Source of the DNA: Bacilli bacterium
Lineage (GTDB): Bacteria > Bacillota_I > Bacilli_A > RF39 > UBA660
Reading direction: 5' to 3'
Length of the DNA: 64,000 nt
NCBI GenBank assembly: GCA_900758495.1
Contig: CAAERO010000005.1
Span: forward strand, 124,001-188,000
How positions within the stretch are numbered: the first letter of the stretch is position 1; every line of letters begins with the position of its first letter. The translations under genes and the position numbers were made by a program. The notes under the pieces were generated by a model. That model ran no database searches. It saw only the letters and a list, made by a program, of their open reading frames with translations, and was not told where the DNA came from. This document shows, piece by piece, positions 32,204 through 42,000 of this stretch.

Positions 32204-32902
32204 ATGAAGAAGAGAAGCAAGAAATATTGTGAAGCTCTTAAAAAAGTAGAAAAAAGCAAAATCTACACAAAAGAAGAAGCTATTAAGTTGGTAAAAGAAA
32301 CAAGCATTACATCTTTTGATGCTTCTATTGAAATTGCTATGAGACTTAATCTTGATACTAAAAAAGCAGATCAACAATTAAGAGGAGCAATTGTTTTACC
32401 AAAAGGAACAGGAAAAACTACTAAAGTATTAGTTATTGCTAAAGGAGATCAAGCTAAAGCTGCACTTGAAGCTGGAGCTGATTATGTTGGAGATACAGAT
32501 ATGTTAGAAAAAATCGAAAAAGAGAATTGGTTCGATTTTGATACTATGATTGCTACTCCAGATATGATGCCTTTACTTGGTAGATTAGGTCGTGTTTTAG
32601 GACCTAAAGGATTAATGCCTAATCCTAAGACAGGTACTGTTACTACTGATGTTGCCAAAGCTGTAACTGATGCAAAAGCAGGACGTGTAGAGTATCGTAC
32701 TGATAGCTTTGGAAATATTCATGCTATCATTGGTAAGGCTTCATTCAGCGATGAAGATTTATTATCTAATATGAATGCTTTTGTAGCACAAATTGTTAAG
32801 ATTAAACCAGCAACTGCCAAAGGTGAATATATTAAAAATATTTCAGTTTCATCAACAATGGGTCCTGGAATTAAAATTGATACAAATAGTTTTGACAAAT
32901 AG
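32204..32902 (+). CDS. rplA: 50S ribosomal protein L1
   Basis: 232 residues, the standard size. KKRSKKYCEALKKVEKSKIYTKEEAIKLVKETS opens it; PDMMPLLGRLGRVLGPKGLMPNPKTGTVT is the signature. It forms the L1 stalk on 23S rRNA and represses its own operon in other bacteria. AAGGAGG precedes the start, directly after the RNA element at 32130-32192. Confidence 0.97.
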   Translation: MKKRSKKYCEALKKVEKSKIYTKEEAIKLVKETSITSFDASIEIAMRLNLDTKKADQQLRGAIVLPKGTGKTTKVLVIAKGDQAKAALEAGADYVGDTDMLEKIEKENWFDFDTMIATPDMMPLLGRLGRVLGPKGLMPNPKTGTVTTDVAKAVTDAKAGRVEYRTDSFGNIHAIIGKASFSDEDLLSNMNAFVAQIVKIKPATAKGEYIKNISVSSTMGPGIKIDTNSFDK

Positions 32903-32934
32903 TAATTTATAATATATAATAATGTTAATTTGTT

Positions 32935-33020
32935 GGTGCCAAAGACAGTAGGTATAAAAATAAATCCTACCGAGGACAACGTTCGTTAGAAAGTTCTCGA
33001 GTCTTTTGAGAACTTTTTTG
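32935..33020 (+). promoter_or_regulatory. L10 leader with attenuator terminator
   Basis: The sequence GCCAAAGACAGTAGG…CCTACCGAGG (32937-32974) matches the conserved L10 leader that binds the L10(L12)4 complex. A perfect 8-bp terminator, AAGTTCTC (32991-32998) with GAGAACTT (33008-33015) and T run, follows. Together they form a feedback attenuator upstream of rplJ. Confidence 0.8.
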
Positions 33021-33047
33021 CACCTTCAAACTAGATAGGAGGATGTT

Positions 33048-33548
33048 ATGGCAAATAAGAAAATCTTAGAGAAAAAGCAATCAGTAATCGATGAAATCAA
33101 AGATAAAGTTAATGATAGCTCTAGCTTTGTGCTATTCGATTATCGTGGTTTAACAGATGCTGAAATCAAAGAATTAAGATGTGCTTTAAGAAATGCTGAT
33201 GCTAATTATAAAGTTTATAAAAACACATTAATGGCAAGAGCTTTCAATGATCTTGATCTTGATTTATCATCATCTTTAGAAGGACCAAGTGCATTTGCTT
33301 ATAGTAAGGATCAAATTGCACCTATTAAAGTGTTATCAGATTTTGCTAAAAATCATGATGCTTTAGTATTAAAAGTTGGTGTAGTTGATGGAGAAATCGC
33401 TGATTCTGAAAAGTTAAAAGAATATGCAACAATCCCATCAAGAGATGGATTACTTACTATGCTTGCTGGCGGTATGATAGGACTTGTTCGCGATCTATCA
33501 ATCTGCTTAAATTTATATGGTGAACAAAAAGAAGAAAGTGAAAAATAA
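33048..33548 (+). CDS. rplJ: 50S ribosomal protein L10
   Basis: 166 residues. FDYRGLTDAEIKELRCALRNADANYKVYKNTLMARAF is typical, and the C-terminal helix carries L12 dimers. It anchors the stalk and represses its own synthesis through the leader upstream. TAGGAGG precedes the start and rplL follows after 13 bases. Confidence 0.96.
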   Translation: MANKKILEKKQSVIDEIKDKVNDSSSFVLFDYRGLTDAEIKELRCALRNADANYKVYKNTLMARAFNDLDLDLSSSLEGPSAFAYSKDQIAPIKVLSDFAKNHDALVLKVGVVDGEIADSEKLKEYATIPSRDGLLTMLAGGMIGLVRDLSICLNLYGEQKEESEK

Positions 33549-33561
33549 GGAGGAATATAAA

Positions 33562-33930
33562 ATGGCAAAATTAACAAGAGATGAATTTATTAGCTCATTA
33601 AAAGAAATGAATCTTTTAGAAATTAAAGAATTAGTAGACGCAATGAAGGAGGAATTTGGTGTAGATCCATCTGCTGTAGCTGTTGCTGCTGCTCCAGCTG
33701 CTCAAGAAGATCAAGGACCTGCTACAGTTACAGTATCTATTTCTGATGCTGGAGCTGCTAAAGTAGCTGTTATCAAAGTAGTTCGTGAAATTACTGGTCT
33801 TGGATTAAAAGAATCTAAAGATTTAGTTGATAACGCTGGTTCTCCAATTAAAGAAAACATTTCTATGGAAGAAGCTAATGAAATTAAAGCTAAGCTTGAA
33901 GAAGCTGGAGCTACTGTTGAAGTTAAGTAA
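33562..33930 (+). CDS. rplL: 50S ribosomal protein L7/L12
   Basis: 122 residues. The N-terminal dimerisation domain, an Ala-rich hinge (VAVAAAPAAQ) and the C-terminal domain with KVAVIKVVREITGLGLKESKDLVDNAG are all present. It recruits translation GTPases. The start is at 33562 behind AAGGAGG; an upstream ATG in frame lies in rplJ. A terminator follows. Confidence 0.97.
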   Translation: MAKLTRDEFISSLKEMNLLEIKELVDAMKEEFGVDPSAVAVAAAPAAQEDQGPATVTVSISDAGAAKVAVIKVVREITGLGLKESKDLVDNAGSPIKENISMEEANEIKAKLEEAGATVEVK

Positions 33931-33972
33931 TTGATGTAAAACAGAACTTAAATTTCAAATTAATTAGATAAA

Positions 33973-33997
33973 GGGTAGCAATATGCTATCTTTTTTG
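33973..33997 (+). terminator. Terminator of the rplKAJL operon
   Basis: GGTAGCA (33974-33980) and TGCTATC (33984-33990) pair around a 3-nt loop with one G-U, then six T. Confidence 0.75.
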
Positions 33998-34027
33998 TTA
34001 TTCTAATAATAGTAGGAGGCAATTATT

Positions 34028-34606
34028 ATGGTATGTGAAAAGTGCAAAAAGAATATAGATACATATCCTTGCTATGTTTGTGGATATGAAGGGAAAGAAG
34101 TCCAAAAAAGGGTATCTAATTTTTCATTTTCTGATTGCATTGACCAAGTATTTCACGTTCCCTATATAGAAGATGTAAAAAAAGAAACAATTATTATTTT
34201 AATATCGTGTATATCTGTATTTATTTTCTTTTTACTAAATATTCAATTTTTTAAAGGAAAAGACATAACAGTACCAATCGCTTTTGTGGTTAATCCATTT
34301 GCACAATTACTTGTTTGTATATTTTTAGGAATATTTTTATATTATCATAGAAAAACTTCACTTTTAACTTCATTTGTTGGTTGTGTTGTAATAGCAACAT
34401 TTAACTTTTTTATCACTGCCTTGATGTTATTTAGACAAACTTATTCATTTGTTTATATATTATTGCTATTTTATCTTCTGATAAGAGCAATAACCTCAAT
34501 ATTTATGGACAAGATATCAAGTTATTGGTTATTATCAACAATATTTGTGTCTTTTGCAACAATTTACAGTTTACTTGCTTGTACAATGATGATAATTTGC
34601 AGTTAA
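34028..34606 (+). CDS. Zinc-ribbon membrane protein
   Basis: 192 residues. The N-terminus has CEKC (3-6) and CYVC (15-18), a small zinc ribbon. Four to five hydrophobic helices follow (about 53-72, 82-104, 115-135, 140-158, 166-190). Proteins of this build are widespread in Bacillota but of unknown function. AGGAGG precedes the start; it stands alone between the rplL terminator and the next promoter, inside a normally conserved rplL-rsmC-rpoB interval. Confidence 0.65.
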   Translation: MVCEKCKKNIDTYPCYVCGYEGKEVQKRVSNFSFSDCIDQVFHVPYIEDVKKETIIILISCISVFIFFLLNIQFFKGKDITVPIAFVVNPFAQLLVCIFLGIFLYYHRKTSLLTSFVGCVVIATFNFFITALMLFRQTYSFVYILLLFYLLIRAITSIFMDKISSYWLLSTIFVSFATIYSLLACTMMIICS

Positions 34607-34695
34607 TAGTAAATTAGAAAATTAGAAGCATACTAACTGCAAGGTGATGGTTTACTTTTCCAATTAAGAATTTGTAGTCAATGAGGAAAAAAGTG

Positions 34696-34724
34696 TTGAC
34701 GGTTTAGAAAAAATATTGTATTAT
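34696..34724 (+). promoter_or_regulatory. Promoter of the rsmC-like gene
   Basis: TTGACG (34696-34701), exact 17-base spacer, TATTAT (34719-34724). Confidence 0.7.
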
Positions 34725-34738
34725 AACGATACGAAAGG

Positions 34739-34780
34739 AGACAACTGGTTATCTGTATTGATGAGAAGTTGTCTTTTTCT
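34739..34780 (+). promoter_or_regulatory. Leader terminator/attenuator before the rsmC-like gene
   Basis: AGACAACT (34739-34746) pairs perfectly with AGTTGTCT (34767-34774), followed by TTTTCTT. It lies between a strong promoter and the gene it would switch off, so it looks like an attenuator. GAAAGGAG directly in front of the stem could pair with an antiterminator or be bound by a ribosome. Confidence 0.5.
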
Positions 34781-34796
34781 TGTTTGGAGTGAGAAA

Positions 34797-35390
34797 ATGT
34801 CTCAATATTTTGAAAACGATAAAAATATAAAAAGTCAATTAAAAAAGATAAATTATTCAATCTTTAATAAGAATTTTACTTTTTACACTGATAATGGTGT
34901 GTTTGCTAAAAATGGTGTAGATTATGGCAGTAAATTATTACTAGAAACTATTGTAGATTCATCATTTCTTTATCATTCTATTTTGGATGTAGGTTGTGGT
35001 TATGGAACTTTAGGAATAATTTTAAATAAAGTATATAATTGTCCTACTACAATGATTGATATTAATAAACGGGCTTTACATTTGGCTAGAAGGAATATTT
35101 TAGAGAATAAATGTAATGATATATTGATATTTGAAAGTGATGCTTATGCAAAAATCGAAGATAAATATGATTTAATTATAACTAATCCACCAATTCATGC
35201 AGGTAAGAAAAAGGTTTATGAAATACTCTTAGAAGCTAAAAATCATTTAACAGAAAATGGAAAATTATTCTTTGTAATTCATAAAGATCAAGGTGCTAAA
35301 TCAGTAATTCGTGACCTAAGTGAAAAATATAAAATAGAAGTTTTGAGAAAAGAAAAAGGTTTTTTCATAATTCTAGCGCAAAACAGTTGA
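34797..35390 (+). CDS. Class I SAM methyltransferase, RsmC/YbxB-like
   Basis: 197 residues. The SAM site is ILDVGCGYGTLGI (about 62-74) and the target-base motif is TNPPIHAGK (about 127-135), the N-P-P-x form of RsmC-like 16S rRNA guanine methyltransferases. Bacillus YbxB lies at the same place between rplL and rpoB. The start at 34797 follows GGAGTGAG; the longer in-frame ORF would begin inside the attenuator. The rpoB promoter overlaps its stop codon. Confidence 0.88.
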   Translation: MSQYFENDKNIKSQLKKINYSIFNKNFTFYTDNGVFAKNGVDYGSKLLLETIVDSSFLYHSILDVGCGYGTLGIILNKVYNCPTTMIDINKRALHLARRNILENKCNDILIFESDAYAKIEDKYDLIITNPPIHAGKKKVYEILLEAKNHLTENGKLFFVIHKDQGAKSVIRDLSEKYKIEVLRKEKGFFIILAQNS

Positions 35391-35415
35391 CTTGTTGCTA
35401 GAATTGTGTTAATAA
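35387..35415 (+). promoter_or_regulatory. rpoB promoter
   Basis: TTGACT (35387-35392), 17-base spacer, TAATAA (35410-35415). The -35 includes the stop codon of the methyltransferase gene. A GTTGC…GCAAC inverted repeat (35394-35429) spans the -10 and start region. Confidence 0.6.
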
Positions 35416-35485
35416 TATAAATTGGCAACGTGTTATTTTTAGAGTAACATTTGTACGAAAAATTTGTGTATAGGGGTGAAGATGA

Positions 35486-38400
35486 GTGGCATATAAAATA
35501 GTAAAATATGGAAAACATCGCGAAAGAAGAAATTATTCAAAAATAAGAAACACTTATGAATTAAAGGATTTATTAGAAATTCAAAAGAAATCATATGATT
35601 GGTTTATTACTACTGGAATTAAGGAAGTATTTGAGGATTTATTTCCTGTGGAAAATTTTTCTGGTACACTATCTTTAGAATTTGGTGATTATCATTTTGA
35701 TACACCAAGATATACTATTAAAGAAAGTAAAGACAGAGAAACTACATACGCATCTCCTTTAAAAGTAGAAGTTCGTTTATTTAATAGGGAAACTGGAGAA
35801 GTAAAAGAACAAGAAATATTTATGGGTGATATGCCTACTATGACTGATAGTGGTACATTTGTAATTAATGGTGCTGAACGTGTTATAGTCTCACAATTAG
35901 TACGTAGTCCTAGCGTTTATTATAATAGAGAAATAGATAAAAATGGGCGTGAATTAATTACATCTCAAATCATTCCTACACGTGGTACTTGGTTAGAATT
36001 TGAAACAGATGCAAGAGATGTTTTGTATGTAAGAATTGATAGAACAAGAAAAGTAACTCTTACTACTCTTTTACGTGCTTTTGGTCTTTCTTCTGATGAA
36101 GAAATCCTAAAGATGTTTGGAGAAGATGATTATTTGAAGAATACAATTCAAAAAGATTCGACTAAAAACACAGATGAAGCTTTAATTGAAATTTATGAAA
36201 AGTTAAGACCAGGTGAGCCAGCTACTCTTGATTCATCTAAAAACCAAATTATTACTAGGTTCTTTGATGAATTTCGTTATGATTTAGCAAGAGTTGGTCG
36301 TTATAAGTTTAATAGAAAGTTAAATATTTTAGACCGTTTATTAAATCAAACTTTAGCTGAAGATATTAAAATCGATGGTGAAGTTAAATTTGCTAAAGGT
36401 ACTAAAATTGATAAAGATGTATTATTAGAATTAAAAGATATATTTGCTGATGGTTATGGTGTAATTGAAGCAAATATTAATGAGGATTTAGATACTTATA
36501 ATAAAGTTCAAGAAATTAAAATTGTTAATCCAGAAGATAAGAAAAAAACATTAACAGTTATTGGTAATGATCAAACTTTAGATGTTAAGAGATTAACTAT
36601 TTCTGATGTATATGCTTCAGTGTCTTATTACTTAAACTTATTACATGGTGTTGGTAACTTTGATGAAATTGACCATTTAGGAAATAGACGTATTCGTCAA
36701 GTGGGAGAACTTTTACAAAATCAATTCCGTATAGGTGTTTCAAGAATGGAACGTGTTATTCGTGAGAGAATGACTACTCAAGAAATGGAAGAAGTAACTC
36801 CTAAGACATTAATTAATATTCGTCCAGTAACAGCTGCAATGAAAGAATTCTTTGGTAGTAGTCAATTATCACAATTTATGGATCAGACAAACCCAGTTGC
36901 AGAACTTACCAATAAAAGACGTTTATCTGCTTTGGGTCCTGGTGGACTTTCTCGTGATAGAGCTGGTGTTGAGGTTCGTGACGTTAATGCTTCTCACTAT
37001 GGTAGAATTTGTCCTATTGAATCACCTGAAGGACCAAACATTGGACTTATCACCTCTCTTGCAAGTTATGCTAAAATTGATGAGTATGGATTTATTATGA
37101 CTCCATATCGTAAAGTTGAAAATTGTAAAATAACAGAACAAGTTGATTATTTAACTGCTGATGAAGAACAAGACTATATAATTAGTCAATCAACAGTAAA
37201 TACAGATGAGGATAACGTAATTATAGATAAACAAGTATCAGCAAGATTCCGTGATGAAAATATTCTTGCTAAACCAGAACAAGTTGATTATATTGATGTA
37301 TCACCTCAACAAGTTGTATCTGTAACAACAAGTTGTATTCCATTCCTAGAACATGATGATGCTCATAGAGCCTTGATGGGTGCTAATATGCAACGTCAAG
37401 CAATGCCACTTCTAAAAACAGAAGCTCCTTATATTGGAACTGGTGTTGAACATATTGCAGCTAAAGATTCAGGTGTTTGTGTAGTTGCAAAAGCTGATGG
37501 TATTGTTTCTTATGTAGATGCTAAGAAGATAAAAGTTAAAACTAAAAATGGTGAAGATACTTATTACTTAGCTAACTTTGAACTAGCAAACTCAGGAATT
37601 TGTAATCATCAACGTCCAATTGTTCAAGTTGGTGAAGAAGTAGTTGGTGGAAAAACTATTATTGCTGATGGTAATAGCACTGATATGGGTGAATTAGCTC
37701 TTGGTAAAAATGTTACAGTAGCATTTATGACATTTAATGGTTATAACTATGAAGATGCTGTAATACTTAATGAAAACTTAGTAAAAGATGATAAATATAC
37801 ATCACTTCATTTGGAAGACTATGAAATGCAATGTAGAGAGACTAAACTTGGACCAGAAGAAATTACTAGAGATATTCCAAATGTTAGTGAAGAAGCTAGA
37901 AGAAATCTAGATGAAAATGGTATCGTTACTATCGGTACAGAAGTAAAAGAAGGAGATATTCTTGTTGGAAAAGTTACTCCAAAAGGAATGGCTGAATTAA
38001 CTAGTGAAGAGAAATTATTACATGCTATTTTTGGTGAAAAAACTCGTGAGGTTCGTGATACTTCGTTAAGAGTTCCACATGGTGGCGATGGTATTGTTCA
38101 TGATATTAAGATTTATTCAAGAAAAGATAATGACGAATTACCTGCTGGTGTTTCTAAAGTAATTAGAGTATACATTATTCAAAAAAGAAAGATTCAAGTA
38201 GGAGATAAGATGTCTGGTCGTCATGGTAACAAAGGTGTTATTTCACTTATTCTTCCACAAGAAGATATGCCATATTTACCAGATGGTCGTCCAGTTGATA
38301 TTATGCTTAATCCACAAGGTGTTCCTTCTCGTATGAACTTAGGACAAATTCTAGAATTACATATGGGAATGGCTGCTAAGAAATTAGGTGAGTATGTAGC

Positions 38401-39079
38401 AACTCCAGTATTCGATGGGGCTCATATTTCTGATATTGAAGAAATGATGGAAGAAGCTGGAATGGACAAAGATGGAAAAACAATTTTATATGATGGACGT
38501 TCTGGAGAACCATTTGATAACCGTATTTCTGTAGGTATTATGTATATGATTAAATTACATCATATGGTTGATGATAAACTACATGCTAGAAGTACGGGAC
38601 CTTATTCACTAGTAACACAACAACCGCTTGGAGGAAAAGCTCAGTTTGGTGGTCAGCGTTTTGGTGAAATGGAAGTTTGGGCACTATATGCTTACGGTGC
38701 AGCTTATACATTACAAGAAATGATGACAGTAAAATCAGATGATGTTGTTGGACGTGTTAGAGTATTTGAATCAATTGTTAAAGGACAAGAAATTAATGAA
38801 GCTGGTATTCCAGAATCATTTAGAGTATTAATGAAAGAATTCCAAGCTTTAGGACTTGATATTTCAATTATTAATGATGAAGGAAAAGCTTTAGACTTAA
38901 AAGAAATAGAAGAAGCCGAAGAAATAGCTGAAGCTGAAGAATTAGATAGAACAACAAGAGAAGCACTTCAAGATAATACAAAAGATATGGTAAAAGAAAT
39001 TAAAGAAGAAATTACTGAAGAAGATTTAGATGATAGTGATTTATTGGAAGGGGATGACGAAGATGATGGAAGTAAATAG
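35486..39079 (+). CDS. rpoB: RNA polymerase beta subunit
   Basis: 1197 residues. It begins at GTG 35486 (MAYKIVKYGKHRERRNY) behind AGGGGTGAAG. The rifampicin region SSQLSQFMDQTNPVAELTNKRRLSALGPGG is wild-type in appearance. KMSGRHGNKG and the C-terminal GGKAQFGGQRFGEMEVWAL are present. It ends in a long acidic tail (EEITEEDLDDSDLLEGDDEDDG). rpoC overlaps the end by 17 bp, so the two subunits are translationally coupled. Confidence 0.99.
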   Translation: MAYKIVKYGKHRERRNYSKIRNTYELKDLLEIQKKSYDWFITTGIKEVFEDLFPVENFSGTLSLEFGDYHFDTPRYTIKESKDRETTYASPLKVEVRLFNRETGEVKEQEIFMGDMPTMTDSGTFVINGAERVIVSQLVRSPSVYYNREIDKNGRELITSQIIPTRGTWLEFETDARDVLYVRIDRTRKVTLTTLLRAFGLSSDEEILKMFGEDDYLKNTIQKDSTKNTDEALIEIYEKLRPGEPATLDSSKNQIITRFFDEFRYDLARVGRYKFNRKLNILDRLLNQTLAEDIKIDGEVKFAKGTKIDKDVLLELKDIFADGYGVIEANINEDLDTYNKVQEIKIVNPEDKKKTLTVIGNDQTLDVKRLTISDVYASVSYYLNLLHGVGNFDEIDHLGNRRIRQVGELLQNQFRIGVSRMERVIRERMTTQEMEEVTPKTLINIRPVTAAMKEFFGSSQLSQFMDQTNPVAELTNKRRLSALGPGGLSRDRAGVEVRDVNASHYGRICPIESPEGPNIGLITSLASYAKIDEYGFIMTPYRKVENCKITEQVDYLTADEEQDYIISQSTVNTDEDNVIIDKQVSARFRDENILAKPEQVDYIDVSPQQVVSVTTSCIPFLEHDDAHRALMGANMQRQAMPLLKTEAPYIGTGVEHIAAKDSGVCVVAKADGIVSYVDAKKIKVKTKNGEDTYYLANFELANSGICNHQRPIVQVGEEVVGGKTIIADGNSTDMGELALGKNVTVAFMTFNGYNYEDAVILNENLVKDDKYTSLHLEDYEMQCRETKLGPEEITRDIPNVSEEARRNLDENGIVTIGTEVKEGDILVGKVTPKGMAELTSEEKLLHAIFGEKTREVRDTSLRVPHGGDGIVHDIKIYSRKDNDELPAGVSKVIRVYIIQKRKIQVGDKMSGRHGNKGVISLILPQEDMPYLPDGRPVDIMLNPQGVPSRMNLGQILELHMGMAAKKLGEYVATPVFDGAHISDIEEMMEEAGMDKDGKTILYDGRSGEPFDNRISVGIMYMIKLHHMVDDKLHARSTGPYSLVTQQPLGGKAQFGGQRFGEMEVWALYAYGAAYTLQEMMTVKSDDVVGRVRVFESIVKGQEINEAGIPESFRVLMKEFQALGLDISIINDEGKALDLKEIEEAEEIAEAEELDRTTREALQDNTKDMVKEIKEEITEEDLDDSDLLEGDDEDDGSK

Positions 39080-42000
39080 ATTCGATGGAATTAAGATTGG
39101 TATTGCATCTCCAGAAAAGATAAGAGAATGGTCTCATGGTGAAGTAAAAAAACCAGAGACTATCAATTATCGTACTTTAAGACCAGAACGTGATGGACTT
39201 TTCTGTGAAAAGATTTTTGGACCTACTAAAGATTTTGAATGTGCCTGTGGAAAATACAAGCGTGTTCGTTATAAAAACATTGTTTGTGATCGTTGTGGCG
39301 TAGAAGTTACTAAAGCTAAAGTAAGACGTGAGAGAATGGGACATATAGAACTTGCTAGTCCTGTTTCTCATATCTGGTTTTTCAAGGGTGTTCCATCTCG
39401 TATGGGATTAGTTCTTGATATGAGTCCAAGAGACTTAGAAGAAGTATTATACTTTGTTAGCTATGTTGTAATTGATAAAGGAAATGCTCCACTTGAAAAT
39501 AAACAAACATTATCAGAAAAAGAATATCGTGCTTACTATGAAAAATACGGTAATGGCTTTAAAGTTGGTATGGGTGCCGAAGCTATTAAAGCTTTATTAA
39601 AGAAAGTAGATTTGGAACATGATATCAATGTAATTAATAAAGAACTTGAAACTGCCCAGGGACAAAAGAGAGTTCGTTTATTAAAACGATTAGATGTTTT
39701 AAATGCTTTTTATCAATCAGGTCAAAAACCAGAATGGATGATTTTGGATTGTATTCCAGTTATACCGCCTGAGTTACGTCCAATGATTCAGTTAGATGGT
39801 GGAAGATTTGCTACTAGTGATTTAAATGATTTATATCGTCGTGTTATTAACCGTAATAATCGTTTAAAGAAATTAATTGATTTGGGCGCTCCTGGTATCA
39901 TTATTCAAAATGAAAAGAGAATGCTTCAAGAAGCTGTTGATGCTTTATTTGACAATGGTCGTCGTGGTAGAAGTGTTACAGGTGCTGGAAATCGTCCTTT
40001 GAAATCACTTTCTAGTATGTTAAAAGGTAAACAAGGACGTTTCCGTCAAAACTTATTAGGTAAGCGTGTTGACTATTCTGGACGTTCAGTTATCGTTGTT
40101 GGTCCATCTTTAAAGATGTATCAATGTGGTATTCCAAAGGAAATGGCTCTAGAATTATTTAAACCACATGTTATCAATGGTTTAGTAAGTAGAGATATTG
40201 CTCATAATATTAAAGCTGCTAAGAGATTAATTGAAAATCAAGATCCAGTAGTTTGGGATATTGTTGAAGATGTAATTAAAGAGCATCCTGTTCTATTAAA
40301 CCGTGCTCCTACATTGCACCGTTTAGGAATTCAGGCTTTTGAACCAGTTTTAGTTGGTGGTAAAGCAATTAGATTACATCCATTAGTGTGTCCTGCTTTT
40401 AATGCTGATTTCGATGGTGACCAGATGGCTGTTCACGTACCATTATCAGAAGAAGCACAGGCAGAAGCTAGACTATTAATGCTAGGTTCTAATAACATTC
40501 TTCACCCAAAAAGTGGTGATCCAATTGTTACACCAAGCCAAGATATGGTTTTAGGTAACTACTATATTACAATGGAAAAAGCAGGAGAAGAAGGAGAAGG
40601 TCGTGTTTTCAAAGATTGTAATGAAGCTTTAATGGCTTATGAAAGACGTGAAATCACACTTCACACTCGTATTGTTATACCAGTAGATTCTTTTAAATAT
40701 AAATTATTTACTGAATCACAAAAAGGTAAGTACTTAGTAACTACTACTGGTAAAATCAAATTCAATGAAATTTTACCTGATTCATTCCCATATATTAATG
40801 AACCAACAGATGAGAATATTCAGAATATTACTCCAAATAAGTACTTCTTATCACAAGGAGCTAACATCAAAGAAGAAATTAGTAAGATGGAATTAGTTAA
40901 ACCATTTGCTAAGGGAACTTTAGAAAAAATAATTGCTCAAGTATTCAAACGTTATAAAACTACTGAAACTTCTGCAATGCTTGATAAAATGAAAGATTTA
41001 GGTTTCTATTATTCAACGATTGCAGGTATTACTGTTTCAATGTCAGATATTGCTACAAGTCGTCATAAGCAAGAATTTGTTGATGAAGGGCAAGCAATGG
41101 TTGATAAAATTAACAAGCAATACTCTCGTGGTTTAATTACTGAAGAAGAACGCCATGAAAAAGTTATTGAAACTTGGTATGGTGTTAAAGATAAAGTTCA
41201 ATCAGAACTTGAAGATATTTCTAAAGAACAAATTGATAATCCAATTTTCATGATGATGCATTCTAAAGCTCGTGGTAACATTTCAAACTTTACACAGGTT
41301 GCTGGTATGCGTGGTTTAATGCAAAAGCCAAATGGAGATCCAATTGAAATTCCTGTTCTTTCAAACTTTAAAGAAGGTCTTTCAGTATCTGAGTTCTTCT
41401 TATCTACTCACTCTGCTCGTAAGGGTGATGCTGATACAGCATTAAAGACAGCTGACTCTGGTTATTTAACACGTCGTCTTGTTGATGTTAGTCAAGATAT
41501 GATTGTACGTGAAGAAGACTGTGGAACAGAACAAGGAGTTATTGCTCATGCGTTTATTAATGAAAAAACAGGTTCAGTTATTGAAAGTTTAAAAGATCGT
41601 ATTGTTGGACGCTATGCTAGTAAGAAGGTAATAGATCCTAATACAAAAGAGGTAATAATTGACCGTAATGAATTTATTACTGAAGCTCTTGCTGATAAAG
41701 TAGTAGCTGCAGGAGTAGAAACAGTAGAGATTCGTACAATCCTAACTTGTAACACAGAAAAAGGTGTATGTCAAAAATGTTATGGTCGTAATTTAGCAAC
41801 TGGTAACTTAGTAGAAATTGGTGAAGCTATTGGTGTAATGGCAGCTCAATCTATTGGTGAACCAGGTACTCAGCTTACAATGCGTACCTTCCATACTGGT
41901 GGAGTTGCTGGTGGAGAAGATATTACTCAAGGTCTTCCTCGTGTTCAAGAATTATTTGAAGCTAGAAATCCAAAAGGAAAAGCAACTATTGCTGAGATTG

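Noticed and set aside
34716..34796. Longer start for the rsmC-like protein within the leader
   Set aside because: The extra codons lie in the terminator hairpin, and GGAGTGAG before 34797 fits the family's usual N-terminus and length.
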